The notes beneath the pieces are model-generated. The model made no database searches. It was not told where the DNA came from and saw nothing but the letters and a program-made list of their open reading frames with translations. DNA of 64,000 nucleotides from positions 5,580,001 through 5,644,000 of the forward strand of contig OZ247499.1 in the NCBI GenBank assembly GCA_965233625.1, written 5' to 3'. The DNA is from G965233625 sp965233625. GTDB taxonomy: Bacteria; Planctomycetota; Planctomycetia; Pirellulales; Pirellulaceae. Positions within the stretch are counted from its first letter, which is position 1, and every line of letters starts with the position of its first letter. The position numbers and the translations under genes are program-made. This document shows, piece after piece, positions 53,303 to 63,057 of the stretch.

Positions 53303-55204
53303 CTCAATCCCCAGCCAGTCGCCCCAGAGAACGATGTTGACGACTGGCCAGGCAAGCATCCCTACCAGGTGTGCAGCCTCTGTCAGCCCCGTAAGCGGCT
53401 CTTCATTAAAGACAGCTTTGGCGAACGGGCTGGTGGTGAGCTTGTGCTGCATCCAATCCCGCCACGGAGTGTGCAGCCAGTATTCAACAGGCGTGGTGAA
53501 ACTAACCTTCCGCCGGTTGGCCAGTTCTGCAGGCAACATGCCGGCAGCTACGCTGCGTAACAGACGTTTACTCCGCAGCGCGTCGTTGGCATGCAGATCG
53601 GACGCCGTCATCGACAGGTGATCTTCCGCAGTTGTGTCTAACTTGTAGGCGTCGGGCAGTTGCCACATCTTCTCCATCAGTACGTGGTCGCAGAACGGAA
53701 CCCGCGATTCCAGCCCCGCCAGCATCGTGGCCGTATCGAGCCGCCGCAGCAGGTGCTCCAGGTTGATCTGATGCAGCAGCACCATGTATTTCCGCAACGG
53801 CGGCAGGTGTGAAAGCTCTGCCAGGCGGGCCGCGTAGTGGGTCCACATTCGGCTTTCGCGTTCCGCTTTTTCAGAAGCCCACTGCTTCATCAGCATTGCC
53901 GTACCGCGCGCGGGAACAAAACTGCTGACGTTGAAGAAGAAGTCCACTTCCGAAGCGAACTCGGCGCGTCCATAAGTTTCCGTCATGCTTTCGCGGAAGC
54001 GGTTCGCGGAGATTTCGCCACCCGGCCATTCGCCGCTGGCCAGTTGTAGGGAGCGGGCGTAATCGTGCCCGGCCCAGTGCGTTGCCGGATAGCCGCCCAG
54101 CAGTTCGTCGGCGCCTTCGCCGCCCAGCACCACGCTGGTCTGCTGCTTCATGGCCTGCGAAAGATGGTAGATGATCACATCGCTGGGCGTGCCTAAGGGC
54201 GTGGCGGTTTCGGTGATCATCCATTGCCACGTTTCCAGATACTGCTCCTGCGTGACTTCCACCGCCGTTAATGGCAGGCCGGCATGGGCGGCGGCTTTTG
54301 CGGCGAACTCGCCATCGCTGCCCGGATCGTCCGTGCCATAACCCACACCGGCGGGTGTGTTCTGTTCTGAGAGCATGCAGGCGAGCGTGCTGGAATCGAG
54401 ACCACCGCTCAGAAACAGACCCGCCGGCTGCTGACTTGCCAGGTGAAGCTGCGTCGTCGCGGCCAGTTCCTGCTGAAGCAGTTGCGTGGCTTCTTCATAG
54501 CTGGGGGCGTTTGCAATTTCGTCAGGATAGTCCCAGTAGGTGGAAAGCTGCACGTTGCCGCTACGCCATTGCAGCACTTCCGCCGGAAGCAACTGCCGTA
54601 TGCCTTCAAACAGCGTCTCACGGTGCAGCACATTGCGGCCGGTGGTGATGTAGTGGCTGACCGCGGGCCAATGCGGGCGGCGGTTGTAGCCCGGGTGTTC
54701 GATAATCGCCCGCACGGTGCTGGCGAACACCAGCACGCCGTCGATTTCCGCCAGGAACAGCGGCTTCATTCCGCAGCGGTCACGGGCCAGCAGCAGCGAA
54801 TCGTTACGGAAATCATAAATGCCCAGGGCGAACATGCCGCGCAGCTTCTTGACGAATTCTTCGCCCCAATGCTGATAGGCGGCCAGCACGGTCGCAGTGT
54901 CGCAGGGCGAATCGAAGGTGAAGCCGGCGTATTGCAGCTCCGCACGCAGTTCGTCGTTGTTATAGATTTCGCCGTTATAGACCAGCGCGCAGGCGCCGTC
55001 GGGCGAAACCAGCGGCTGTTGCCCGGCGGCTGCATCGGCGCGGATCGCCAGCAGGCGGCTGGCCAGCGCCACATTGCGATGCTCAAACAGCCCGGCGCCA
55101 TCGGGCCCGCGTGAGGTCATCGTATCGCGCATGAATTCAATGCGGTCACGATCCAGCTTCACATGCCCGCCCACCGGCGCCACCAAGCCAAGAATTCCGC
55201 ACAT
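53300..55204 (-). CDS. asnB: Asparagine synthase (glutamine-hydrolysing)
   Basis: 634 residues. The N-terminal class II glutamine amidotransferase has catalytic Cys2 (MCGILGLV), with ALVYNGEIYNNDELRAEL and RGMFALGIYD. The C-terminal synthase domain has the PP-loop FLSGGLDSSTLA and VVLGGEGADELLGGYPA, where ATP activates aspartate. It forms Asn from Asp, Gln and ATP. AsnB-like genes can also act in glycan biosynthesis, but no such neighbours are visible. It reaches the repeat to its left and is separated from alaS by another repeat region. Confidence 0.93.
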   Translation of the reverse strand: MCGILGLVAPVGGHVKLDRDRIEFMRDTMTSRGPDGAGLFEHRNVALASRLLAIRADAAAGQQPLVSPDGACALVYNGEIYNNDELRAELQYAGFTFDSPCDTATVLAAYQHWGEEFVKKLRGMFALGIYDFRNDSLLLARDRCGMKPLFLAEIDGVLVFASTVRAIIEHPGYNRRPHWPAVSHYITTGRNVLHRETLFEGIRQLLPAEVLQWRSGNVQLSTYWDYPDEIANAPSYEEATQLLQQELAATTQLHLASQQPAGLFLSGGLDSSTLACMLSEQNTPAGVGYGTDDPGSDGEFAAKAAAHAGLPLTAVEVTQEQYLETWQWMITETATPLGTPSDVIIYHLSQAMKQQTSVVLGGEGADELLGGYPATHWAGHDYARSLQLASGEWPGGEISANRFRESMTETYGRAEFASEVDFFFNVSSFVPARGTAMLMKQWASEKAERESRMWTHYAARLAELSHLPPLRKYMVLLHQINLEHLLRRLDTATMLAGLESRVPFCDHVLMEKMWQLPDAYKLDTTAEDHLSMTASDLHANDALRSKRLLRSVAAGMLPAELANRRKVSFTTPVEYWLHTPWRDWMQHKLTTSPFAKAVFNEEPLTGLTEAAHLVGMLAWPVVNIVLWGDWLGIE

Positions 55205-55567
55205 CGCGATAACCTTTGCGAAAATTAAACGGGCAAGTCAGGTCCCCTCGCCGCACACACCAAGTGCGAAACGCAAGTTCTGAATTTCCACACTAACCCG
55301 AAGCGCGAGCGAGGGGCGTTTGATGTCGAGGCGAAAACGCGGTTTTTTGGCCGAAATTCGCTGAATAGGCGGTCTTCAACCGGCGGTGCGCTGCCAATTC
55401 CGGCGCCCCTCGCTCGCGCTTCGGGTTAGTGTTTGCTACTTGTATTTAAGGCTGAATTGTGATTTTCATCCTCAAAGTATGCAAGTTCAACAAGCGCGCT
55501 TCGGGTTAGTTTTGCAGATTTCAGTGCCCCAAAGGGGCGAGGGGGCGAATGAGCGCTAAACCAAAAC
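55205..55567. repeat. Perfect 28-bp inverted repeat region between alaS and asnB
   Basis: 363 bp without a gene. A perfect 28-bp inverted repeat has arms at 55291-55318 and 55404-55431; the arm begins CACTAACCCGAAGCGCGAGC. A third partial copy (AAGCGCGCTTCGGGTTAGT) lies at 55493-55511. A partial C/G-rich hairpin (GCCCC-AAA-GGGGCGAGGGGGC) is at 55526-55546. The interior between the arms has no ORF. Confidence 0.75.
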
Positions 55568-58390
55568 TTAGCCCAACATTGCTTTGGCGACTTCCTGGGC
55601 CTTCTCTAATGCGGCGGGCAGGTTTTCAGGCTGCTTGCCGCCGGCTTGTGCCAGATCGGGTTTGCCGCCGCCTCCGCCGCCAACGAGGGGCGCGACTTGT
55701 TTGACCCAGTCGCCTGCGCTGATTTTACGGTCCACCAGATCGCGGCTCACGCCGGCGACCAGCAGTACTTTGCTGTCGCCTTGGGTCGAAGCCAGGAAGA
55801 CGGCCGCGGGCGACGCCTTTTTGCGGATCTGGTCGATCCATTGCCGCATCAGGTTAGAGTTGGCGCCCGGTGTTTCGTGCACGATGACCTTCACGCCGTC
55901 GACTACTTCGGCGGATTCAATCAGCGTATCGGCCGACAGGTCGCCGCTTTTGGCCAGTTCCGCCAGTTGCTGCTGAAGCTGTTTGACTTCGTTCTGCAGT
56001 CCTTCGATACGGGCGGGCACTTCGGTCAGCGATGTGTTCAGCAGCCGCGCGGTTTCCTGCAACGTGGTTTTGATCTGCGGATAGGCGGGCGTATCCCCCT
56101 CTGCCACTTTCAACGCGGCCGGGTCGATGGCTTTGGCGCCGCCGGAAAGCTGTTTTTTCAGGTCGCGGACATAGGCGGAAAGATTCTGCGCGGCCTCGGC
56201 GGTTTGCAGCATGCCAACGCCGAGTAGTTCGGCGGCTGACTTCAGAGCGGCGGTGGTTTCAGCCACATGCTCTTCCGCCTTGGCGCCGGTGTAGGCGATC
56301 ACACGGCGGACGCCGGCCGAGACGCCTTCTTCGCTGATGACCTGAAACGGCCCGACCTCGGACGTGTTGTCCAGGTGCACGCCGCCGCAGAACTCGGCGC
56401 TGAAATCGCCCATCGTGACCACGCGGACCGGGTCCGGGTACTTTTCGCCAAACATCTGCATGGCGCCGGTCTTGCGGGCTTCGGCCAGCGGCATCAGGTT
56501 GCCTGCAACAGGCGAACCGGCAGCCACCTGCTCGTTGACGATGGATTCAATCGCAGCCAGTTCGCCCGCGTCCACCGGCGCCGAGTGCGTGAAGTCAAAC
56601 CGCAGTACGTCCGGCAGCACTTTCGAACCAGCCTGTTCGGCATGGCGGCCGAGTGTTTCGTGCAGTGCATGATGCAGGATGTGCGTGGCCGAATGGGCGC
56701 GGCGGATAGCGTCGCGGCGCGAAGTGTCGACCGTAGCGGTGCAGGCGGCGCCGGCTTTGACCTCGCCTTCGGCAACTTCGCCCAGATGCAGCACCAGGTC
56801 GGCGTCTTTCTGCGTATCGTGCACGATGAACTTAAAGCCATCGCCCGTAATTTCACCCGTGTCGCCCACCTGGCCGCCGGCTTCGCCGTAGAACGGTGTG
56901 GAGTCCAGCACGACGACAACGCCCTTGCAGCGGTCCTCTTCGTCGAGTTTTTCGCAGGCGGCTTTGGCATCAGCGGCCGTCAGTGTTTCCTGCAACTGAC
57001 CATCGCAGATGACGCCCTTGATTTCTGCCGGGGCGGAAGTGTTTTCGTAGCCGGTGAAAGGTGTTTCACGAAGCGCCGTTTTCAGTTGCTCGAGTGGACC
57101 TGTGAGGAATAACGCTCCCGACTCTTTCCGCCCGCTTTCTTCGATGATTGTCTGAACCTTTTCCAGATCAACGACGAACTCTTTTTCGGCGGCAAGTGTC
57201 GTCGTGAGTTCGGGAGGAAAGCCATAGGTCATGTAGAGGTCGGCTGTTGAATCGGCATCGACCATCGAAGTACCGTCTCTTTCCATTTCCTCAAACATCG
57301 CATTCACGCGGCTCATGCCCTTATCCAACGTGCCGAAGAACGATTCTTCTTCGCGCTGGATGACCTGCTGGACGCGTTCCAGTGTGCCGGTCAATTCCGG
57401 GTAAGGCTCCTTCATCATCTCGACCACGACCGGGGCGACCTGATAGAGGAACGGATCGGTCACGCCCAGCTGGCGGCCATCGACGACGGCGCGGCGGAGC
57501 AGGCGGCGGATGACGTATTTCTCGCTCTTAGGGCCGGGGTTTACGTTCTCGTGAATGGCGAACACACCGGCGCGGACATGATCGGCGATGCGCCGCATCC
57601 GGCGGCCTTCTTCCGAAGCAGGGTCGTACTTGTGCCCGCAGATCTCAGCGGCGGCTTCGACCACGGGCCGCATAATGTCGATGTGGTAATTGGTATCCAC
57701 GCCCTGCATGGTCGCGGCGATACGTTCCAGCCCCATGCCGGTATCGATATTTCGGCTGGGCAGCGGCCGGAGGTTGTCCGGCGGATCGCCGACACGTTCG
57801 AACTGCGTGAAGACCAGATTCCAGATCTCGACCGTTTCGCCCTTATCGTCCAGATAGAAGATTTCACTGCACGGGCCGCAGACGCCGTCCGGGCCTTGCG
57901 TCGGGGCGCTGGCGGGCCAGAAGTTGTCATCTTCGCCCATGCGGGTGATGCGCGACTCAGGCAGTTTGATGTCGGTCATCCAGATGTTGGCGGCTTCATC
58001 GTCGTCCAGATAAACCGTCACGCTGAGGCGGTCGGCATCCAGGGCCAGCCACTTTTTGTCGGTCAGGAATTCCCAGGCCCAGTTGATGGCTTCGCGCTTG
58101 AAATAGTCTCCGAAGCTGAAGTTGCCCAGCATCTCAAAAAAGGTGTGGTGATACGCGGTGCGGCCGACGTTATCGATGTCGCCGGTGCGGAGGCACTTCT
58201 GGCAGGTGGTGGCCTTGGTGAAGTCCAGCTTCACTTTGCCCAGGAAGTGATCTTTGAACTGATTCATTCCCGCCGGCGTGAACAGCACCGAAGGATCCCA
58301 GACCGGCTTAAGCACATCGCTTTCGCGGCGGGCGTGGCCCTTGGACTCAAAGAACTCAAGATACTTTTCGCGTAGTTCGTTTGTTTTCAT
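55568..58390 (-). CDS. alaS: Alanine-tRNA ligase
   Basis: 940 residues. Class II aminoacyl-tRNA synthetase: motif 1/2 region FFESKGHARRESDVLKPVWDPSVLFTPAGMNQFKDHFLG, CLRTGDIDNVGRTAYHHTFFEMLGNFSFGDYFK, DTGMGLERIAA. The editing domain has HSATHILHHAL and EFCGGVHLDN with the zinc-binding His/Cys. The C-Ala region with DUF-like oligomerisation repeats closes the protein (VGGGGGGKPDLAQAGGK). Length is near the upper end of the family. It charges tRNA-Ala and edits mischarged Ser/Gly. Confidence 0.98.
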   Translation of the reverse strand: MKTNELREKYLEFFESKGHARRESDVLKPVWDPSVLFTPAGMNQFKDHFLGKVKLDFTKATTCQKCLRTGDIDNVGRTAYHHTFFEMLGNFSFGDYFKREAINWAWEFLTDKKWLALDADRLSVTVYLDDDEAANIWMTDIKLPESRITRMGEDDNFWPASAPTQGPDGVCGPCSEIFYLDDKGETVEIWNLVFTQFERVGDPPDNLRPLPSRNIDTGMGLERIAATMQGVDTNYHIDIMRPVVEAAAEICGHKYDPASEEGRRMRRIADHVRAGVFAIHENVNPGPKSEKYVIRRLLRRAVVDGRQLGVTDPFLYQVAPVVVEMMKEPYPELTGTLERVQQVIQREEESFFGTLDKGMSRVNAMFEEMERDGTSMVDADSTADLYMTYGFPPELTTTLAAEKEFVVDLEKVQTIIEESGRKESGALFLTGPLEQLKTALRETPFTGYENTSAPAEIKGVICDGQLQETLTAADAKAACEKLDEEDRCKGVVVVLDSTPFYGEAGGQVGDTGEITGDGFKFIVHDTQKDADLVLHLGEVAEGEVKAGAACTATVDTSRRDAIRRAHSATHILHHALHETLGRHAEQAGSKVLPDVLRFDFTHSAPVDAGELAAIESIVNEQVAAGSPVAGNLMPLAEARKTGAMQMFGEKYPDPVRVVTMGDFSAEFCGGVHLDNTSEVGPFQVISEEGVSAGVRRVIAYTGAKAEEHVAETTAALKSAAELLGVGMLQTAEAAQNLSAYVRDLKKQLSGGAKAIDPAALKVAEGDTPAYPQIKTTLQETARLLNTSLTEVPARIEGLQNEVKQLQQQLAELAKSGDLSADTLIESAEVVDGVKVIVHETPGANSNLMRQWIDQIRKKASPAAVFLASTQGDSKVLLVAGVSRDLVDRKISAGDWVKQVAPLVGGGGGGKPDLAQAGGKQPENLPAALEKAQEVAKAMLG

Positions 58391-58846
58391 AACAACATCC
58401 GCGTCCTGTCCGTAAGAGCAGACGCACCAGTTTTGTTGTGAGGCTAAAATCCGAGCTGCTTCGCACCTGCTGGCAGGTAACCCTCAGGCAGTACAGATTG
58501 TATGCCGCCAGGGCGTTTTGTGCAGGAGGACTTACCGCAGTTGCTGGCGGCGGGTGCAGGATGCAGAAGAAACCTTGCAAGATGCCCTGGCTGCCTGATC
58601 TACAGACTACAGACGCAGGCTACGATGGCGGGTTCGGAGCAATGGGGACTTACCACGTAAGTCGCAGGGTCTATCCCAGCAGGCGGGGAATCCATTAAGC
58701 TAGTCAAAGACCCGCGTGAAGTTCCCTGTTTCCATCACCTTGAGTGAAAACTCCCGCAAACCATCGAAATACCGCTTGTGATTGGGGCAGAAGTTTCTGT
58801 GGCTTGGCCGCGCGCCAGTTCGTAAGTTCTTCAACCAAGAAAAAGC
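58391..58846. other. Divergent promoter region between alaS and cydA
   Basis: 456 bp with no convincing gene or RNA. Small ORFs here look like shadows. No recognisable Fnr, ArcA or Fur box was noted by eye. Promoters for both alaS and cydA must lie in it. Confidence 0.35.
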
Positions 58847-60493
58847 ATGGAATTCGATACCGTTTTTCTGTCGCGCATTCAGTTTGCGTTGACAATCATG
58901 TTTCACTACCTGTTCCCGCCGCTCACTATCGGGATGGGTGTGGTGCTGGTCTACCTGGGCGGCATGTCGCTGCGGACAGGCGACCCGGCGTATAAGCAGG
59001 CGCAGAAGTTCTGGACCCGGTTGTTTGCGCTGAACTTTGCCGTTGGCGTGGCGTCGGGCATTGTGATGGAGTTCCAGTTCGGTACGAACTGGTCCACGTA
59101 CTCGCGGTTTGTGGGCGACGTGTTCGGCTCTGCGCTGGCGGCCGAAGGGATCTTCGCCTTCTTTCTGGAATCGGGCTTCCTGGCGGTGCTGGTGTTTGGC
59201 TGGAACCGCGTCGGGCCGCGGATGCATTTCTTTTCCACCTGCATGGTTTCGCTGGGGAGCATTTTTTCCAGCATCTGGATTGTTGTCGCTAACTCGTGGC
59301 AACAGACGCCTGCTGGCAGCAAGATTGTGCCGATGACCCGCCAGGTGCTGGACGAAGCCGGTCACCCGGTGCTGGATGAAGCGGGTAACGTTGTCACCGA
59401 GCCGTGGATTATCGACGGTGTGCCCATCATGCGGGCGGAGATCACGGATTTCTGGGCGATGGTGCTGAATCCATCGACCGCGCACCGGCTGACCCATGTC
59501 TTGCTCGGCTGCTTCATCATGGGCGCCTTTTTCGTGCTCAGCATTTCAGCCTGGTACATCCTGCGGAACCGGCACGTAGATTTTGCCAAACGTAGCTTTT
59601 CCGGTGCACTGCTGCTGGCCACGGTCAGCTCGATTGCTATCGCGGTTACCGGGCATTCGCAGGCGCAGAATGTGTATCTCTACCAGCCGGCGAAACTCGC
59701 TACGTTTGAAGGACATTTCGAAAGCGATGGTCCGGCGGACCTGACGCTGATCGGCATTCCCGATGCAGAAAACGAAACCGTGCATGCGCGGATCGCGGTG
59801 CCCGGCGGCCTGAGCCTGCTGGTGCACGACGATACCAGCCTCAGCCAGCCGGTGATCGGACTCGACATGATCCGCCCGGAAGATCGTCCGCCGATGTGGA
59901 TTCCGTTTATCGCGTGGCGGGTGATGATCGGCACGGGCATGTTCTTTATTGTGCTGACGCTGCTGAGTTGTGTGCTGCTGTGGCGGGGCACGTTGTTCAA
60001 TCATCGTTGGTTAATGTGGGTGTTTGTGGGCAGCGTGTTTCTGGCAGTGGCGGCCAACCAGCTGGGCTGGATTGCTGCGGAAGTTGGCCGGCAGCCGTGG
60101 ATTGTGCACCCTTCCATCATCCGCAACGACGCGGGCGAACCGGTGCTGGATGAAGATGGCTATATCCAGTACGAGAAGGCGATGGCCAAGCTGCCCGACG
60201 GCACACCTTACGAGCGGTTCGCCGGTCTGCGGACGGACGATGGCGTCAGCAAAGCGGTGGCGGCCGAGCATGTGGCCGCGTCTATCGTGCTGTTTCTGCT
60301 GATCTATCTGCTGCTGGGCGCCGTCTGGATTTTTGTGCTGAACCAGAAGATCCAGCACGGGCCAGAGCCGCCCGAAGAAGGTTTTGGCAAGAGCGGTCTG
60401 GGCGGTTTCTTTAAGGTTGCCGGTGAACACTCGACGCAACGTGACCTGATGAAGGCGCCAGCCTCGACAGACGGAGGCGATAACAATGACTGA
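58847..60493 (+). CDS. cydA: Cytochrome bd ubiquinol oxidase subunit I
   Basis: 548 residues. CydA core: RIQFALTIMFHYLFPPLTIGMGVVL with the haem b595 His, FGTNWSTYSRFVGDVFGSALAAEGIFAFFLESGFL with the conserved Glu pair, FWAMVLNPSTAHRLTHVLLG, and GWIAAEVGRQPWIV with the GRQPW signature. It has about nine transmembrane helices and a Q-loop of the shorter type. With CydB it forms the high-affinity oxidase that reduces oxygen with quinol without proton pumping. It overlaps cydB by 8 bp. The plain 'bd' type cannot be split from cyanide-insensitive CioA by eye. Confidence 0.95.
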   Translation: MEFDTVFLSRIQFALTIMFHYLFPPLTIGMGVVLVYLGGMSLRTGDPAYKQAQKFWTRLFALNFAVGVASGIVMEFQFGTNWSTYSRFVGDVFGSALAAEGIFAFFLESGFLAVLVFGWNRVGPRMHFFSTCMVSLGSIFSSIWIVVANSWQQTPAGSKIVPMTRQVLDEAGHPVLDEAGNVVTEPWIIDGVPIMRAEITDFWAMVLNPSTAHRLTHVLLGCFIMGAFFVLSISAWYILRNRHVDFAKRSFSGALLLATVSSIAIAVTGHSQAQNVYLYQPAKLATFEGHFESDGPADLTLIGIPDAENETVHARIAVPGGLSLLVHDDTSLSQPVIGLDMIRPEDRPPMWIPFIAWRVMIGTGMFFIVLTLLSCVLLWRGTLFNHRWLMWVFVGSVFLAVAANQLGWIAAEVGRQPWIVHPSIIRNDAGEPVLDEDGYIQYEKAMAKLPDGTPYERFAGLRTDDGVSKAVAAEHVAASIVLFLLIYLLLGAVWIFVLNQKIQHGPEPPEEGFGKSGLGGFFKVAGEHSTQRDLMKAPASTDGGDNND

Positions 60494-61568
60494 TTTCCTC
60501 TTATATCACACGCTGCTTGCAGATGCAGGCATGTTCGGGCTGAGCCGCGAAGTGCTGGCCGACATCTGGTTCGTGCTGCTGGCGGTGCTGCTGACCGGCT
60601 ATGCCATTCTGGACGGGTTTGATCTGGGCGTCGGCATCCTGCATCCGTTTGTCGCGCGGACCGACCGTGAACGACGGATCGTGATGAATAGCATCGGCCC
60701 GTTGTGGGACGGCAACGAAGTGTGGCTGGTCACGTTCGGCGGTGCGTTGTTCGCCGCCTTCCCGGAAGCATACGCCACGGTGTTCAGCGCGTTTTATCTG
60801 CCGTTCATGGCGTTACTGTTCGCTTTGATTCTGCGTGCGGTAAGTCTTGAGTTCCGTAGCAAGGTGAAAACAGCCGCGTGGCGGACGTTGTGGGATTACG
60901 CATTCTTCCTGGGATCGGGCTTGGCGACGTTCCTGTACGGTGTGGCTGTGGGCAACATGATGCAGGGCATCCCGCTGGATGAAGGCCATGAATTCACCGG
61001 CAGCGTGATCGCCATGCTGAACCCGTATTCGCTGTTTGTCGGCGTGATTGCCGTGGCGGCCTTCGCTATGCACGGCGCGATCTATCTGTACCTGAAGACC
61101 GAAGGCGAATTTCAGCAGCGGATGAAACGTGTCATGTGGATCACGTTTTACGTGTTCGCACCGCTATACCTAGTGGTGACATCCTGGACGGGTCTGGCGA
61201 TTCCGCGCGCACTGGAAACACTCAACGCGATGCCTATTCTGTGGATCGTGCCGGCGCTGAACTTCCTGGCAGTGCTGAACATCCCGCGGGCGATTCACCG
61301 TGGTGCGGAAGGTTACGCGTTTATCAGCAGCAGCTGCATGATCGCGGCGTTTGTCTTCCTGTACATTACGGCGTTGTTTCCCTATCTGGTGCCAGCGGCG
61401 AACGATCCCTCGAACAGCCTCACGATCTTCAACGCTTCCAGCAGCGAACAGACGCTAAGCATTATGCTACTGATTGCGTTGTTAGGGATGCCCTGCGTGC
61501 TGGCCTACAGTGCGGCCATCTACTGGACCTTCCGCGGAAAAGTGCAACTGGATGAGACCAGTTATTAG
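60486..61568 (+). CDS. cydB: Cytochrome bd ubiquinol oxidase subunit II
   Basis: 360 residues. CydB core: IWFVLLAVLLTGYAILDGFDLGVGIL, NSIGPLWDGNEVWLVTFGGALFAAFPEAYA, RAVSLEFRSK, GNMMQGIPL, and about eight further helices. Second subunit of the bd oxidase. It overlaps cydA by 8 bp, an operon. cydC/cydD are not visible. A short 74-bp gap leads to a thioredoxin-like gene on the same strand. Confidence 0.95.
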   Translation: MTDFLLYHTLLADAGMFGLSREVLADIWFVLLAVLLTGYAILDGFDLGVGILHPFVARTDRERRIVMNSIGPLWDGNEVWLVTFGGALFAAFPEAYATVFSAFYLPFMALLFALILRAVSLEFRSKVKTAAWRTLWDYAFFLGSGLATFLYGVAVGNMMQGIPLDEGHEFTGSVIAMLNPYSLFVGVIAVAAFAMHGAIYLYLKTEGEFQQRMKRVMWITFYVFAPLYLVVTSWTGLAIPRALETLNAMPILWIVPALNFLAVLNIPRAIHRGAEGYAFISSSCMIAAFVFLYITALFPYLVPAANDPSNSLTIFNASSSEQTLSIMLLIALLGMPCVLAYSAAIYWTFRGKVQLDETSY

Positions 61569-61641
61569 CGGCAGGTGGTAGAATAAGCTGGGAACGCCTG
61601 TTCACCGCTACGGTTTCATTCACGGATGATGAGGAACAAAA

Positions 61642-63057
61642 ATGCGTCAACCTGGCAATCGCTTCATCGGACCCTTCACGTTTCATCTGGCAACCGGAAC
61701 CCGCAGCCTGGGTCTTTACCTGGCCACTTTGACGCTGTGCATCACCGGGTGGGTGTGTCTAGCACCGTTGCCCGCCTGGGGTGCAACCCCTTCGGCGTTT
61801 CTGGATGAGGCGGTTAGTAAGGCGGAGGAAGTGGCGCGGCAGCGGCGGGCGATCTACAAGGCACAGGGCCGCAACGATATTCAGGTGATTGTCGAGGGAG
61901 ATGAAGTCTGGGAAATCCGTGGCAATAAGCGGCTCCGCGTTTACGCCCCGCCTGAACTGCTACCCGGCGATACGATGCCAGGGTTCGACGTAGCCGGCTG
62001 GTTAAACACGCACCGCGAAGACGCCACCACGGGTGCGCCCGATGTGAAAGGTAAAGTCGTACTGGTCGATTTTTCAGCAACCTGGTGCGGCCCCTGCATC
62101 AGGTCGCTTCCGCATGTGCAATCGCTCCGCGACACGTATGCGAAGGACGGTCTTGAAGTCATTGTCGTCACGAACGAAACCAAGGAGAAGTTTCAGGGGT
62201 GGGCAAGTAAGAAGGGCATCACCATGCCGGTGGCCTACGGCGCGACGAAAACATGCAAAGAAAGCTTCGGCGCCCGGTCGTGGCCTTCGGGCTACCTGTT
62301 CGATCATCATCAGAAGTTCATCGGTGAGGTTTCTCCTCAGGGCGTCCGGCTAGAGACACAGTTGAAGATGGCGCTCTATAAACGCGTTGACGCGCTTAAC
62401 AAAATGGCCGGACCAGACGCGCGGCAACTGCCTATCAAGCATCTTGATCCAGACGTCCGGCTCCGGCGGTTGCAGAAGTATTACGACAAGTTTTCCTCCC
62501 GCCGCGTCAAAGTCGTGCATGGCGAAGAGTCGGGCGCCGAGTTTGAACTGCAGACCACCAAAGATGGTAAGACCTCTCAAAGCGGCTATATTTCGGACCG
62601 TCGTATCCCTTCCGATCCGATGCCTTCCCTTAAAGCCCTGAAGTGGTGGGGAACCAGGTCAGCGGATACGCCACCGGCAGCCAAAGGCAAAGTGAAACTT
62701 TATCTGCTAACGGCCGGTGACGGGCCTTACTACGAGGAACTGAAACCCCTGGAAAAGCAATTCGCTGCCCAGCCGTTTCAACTGATCGTGTTAACGGGCA
62801 AGGCCTCTCCGGAATTCCGCCAGAGCTGCACGGCGCCGATCGGTATTACCCATCAAAGTGGCGACAACAGCGTGCCGGAGCTATTGGGAATCTACGGCTA
62901 TCCCTGCCTGGTGTTGACCGGCGCCGACGACAAGATCGCGCACATTGCTTACCTGGCGCCCAAGTCCTTCAACATGGACACAAGCCAGCTTGTCACCATT
63001 ACGGATGCGCCCGAAATCAGCAAACGCGTGCAGGAACTGCTTCGCAAGAAGAAGTAA
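61642..63057 (+). CDS. Exported protein with thioredoxin domain and degenerate second thioredoxin-like fold
   Basis: 471 residues with an N-terminal hydrophobic signal (LYLATLTLCITGWVCLAPLPAWG). The first thioredoxin domain (about 110-240) has the active site WCGPC (Cys149, Cys152) and the cis-Pro segment WPSGYLFD. A linker (about 240-345) follows, then a second thioredoxin-like fold (about 345-455: KVKLYLLTAGDGPYYEELKPLEKQF, GYPCLVLTGADD) without CxxC. A periplasmic reductase or isomerase, perhaps in oxidase or cytochrome maturation given the adjacent cydAB, but this is inference. Confidence 0.85.
   Translation: MRQPGNRFIGPFTFHLATGTRSLGLYLATLTLCITGWVCLAPLPAWGATPSAFLDEAVSKAEEVARQRRAIYKAQGRNDIQVIVEGDEVWEIRGNKRLRVYAPPELLPGDTMPGFDVAGWLNTHREDATTGAPDVKGKVVLVDFSATWCGPCIRSLPHVQSLRDTYAKDGLEVIVVTNETKEKFQGWASKKGITMPVAYGATKTCKESFGARSWPSGYLFDHHQKFIGEVSPQGVRLETQLKMALYKRVDALNKMAGPDARQLPIKHLDPDVRLRRLQKYYDKFSSRRVKVVHGEESGAEFELQTTKDGKTSQSGYISDRRIPSDPMPSLKALKWWGTRSADTPPAAKGKVKLYLLTAGDGPYYEELKPLEKQFAAQPFQLIVLTGKASPEFRQSCTAPIGITHQSGDNSVPELLGIYGYPCLVLTGADDKIAHIAYLAPKSFNMDTSQLVTITDAPEISKRVQELLRKKK

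Noticed and set aside
58704..59497. Minus-strand ORF of 265 codons over cydA
   Set aside because: It is antisense to a well-conserved CydA; no independent support.
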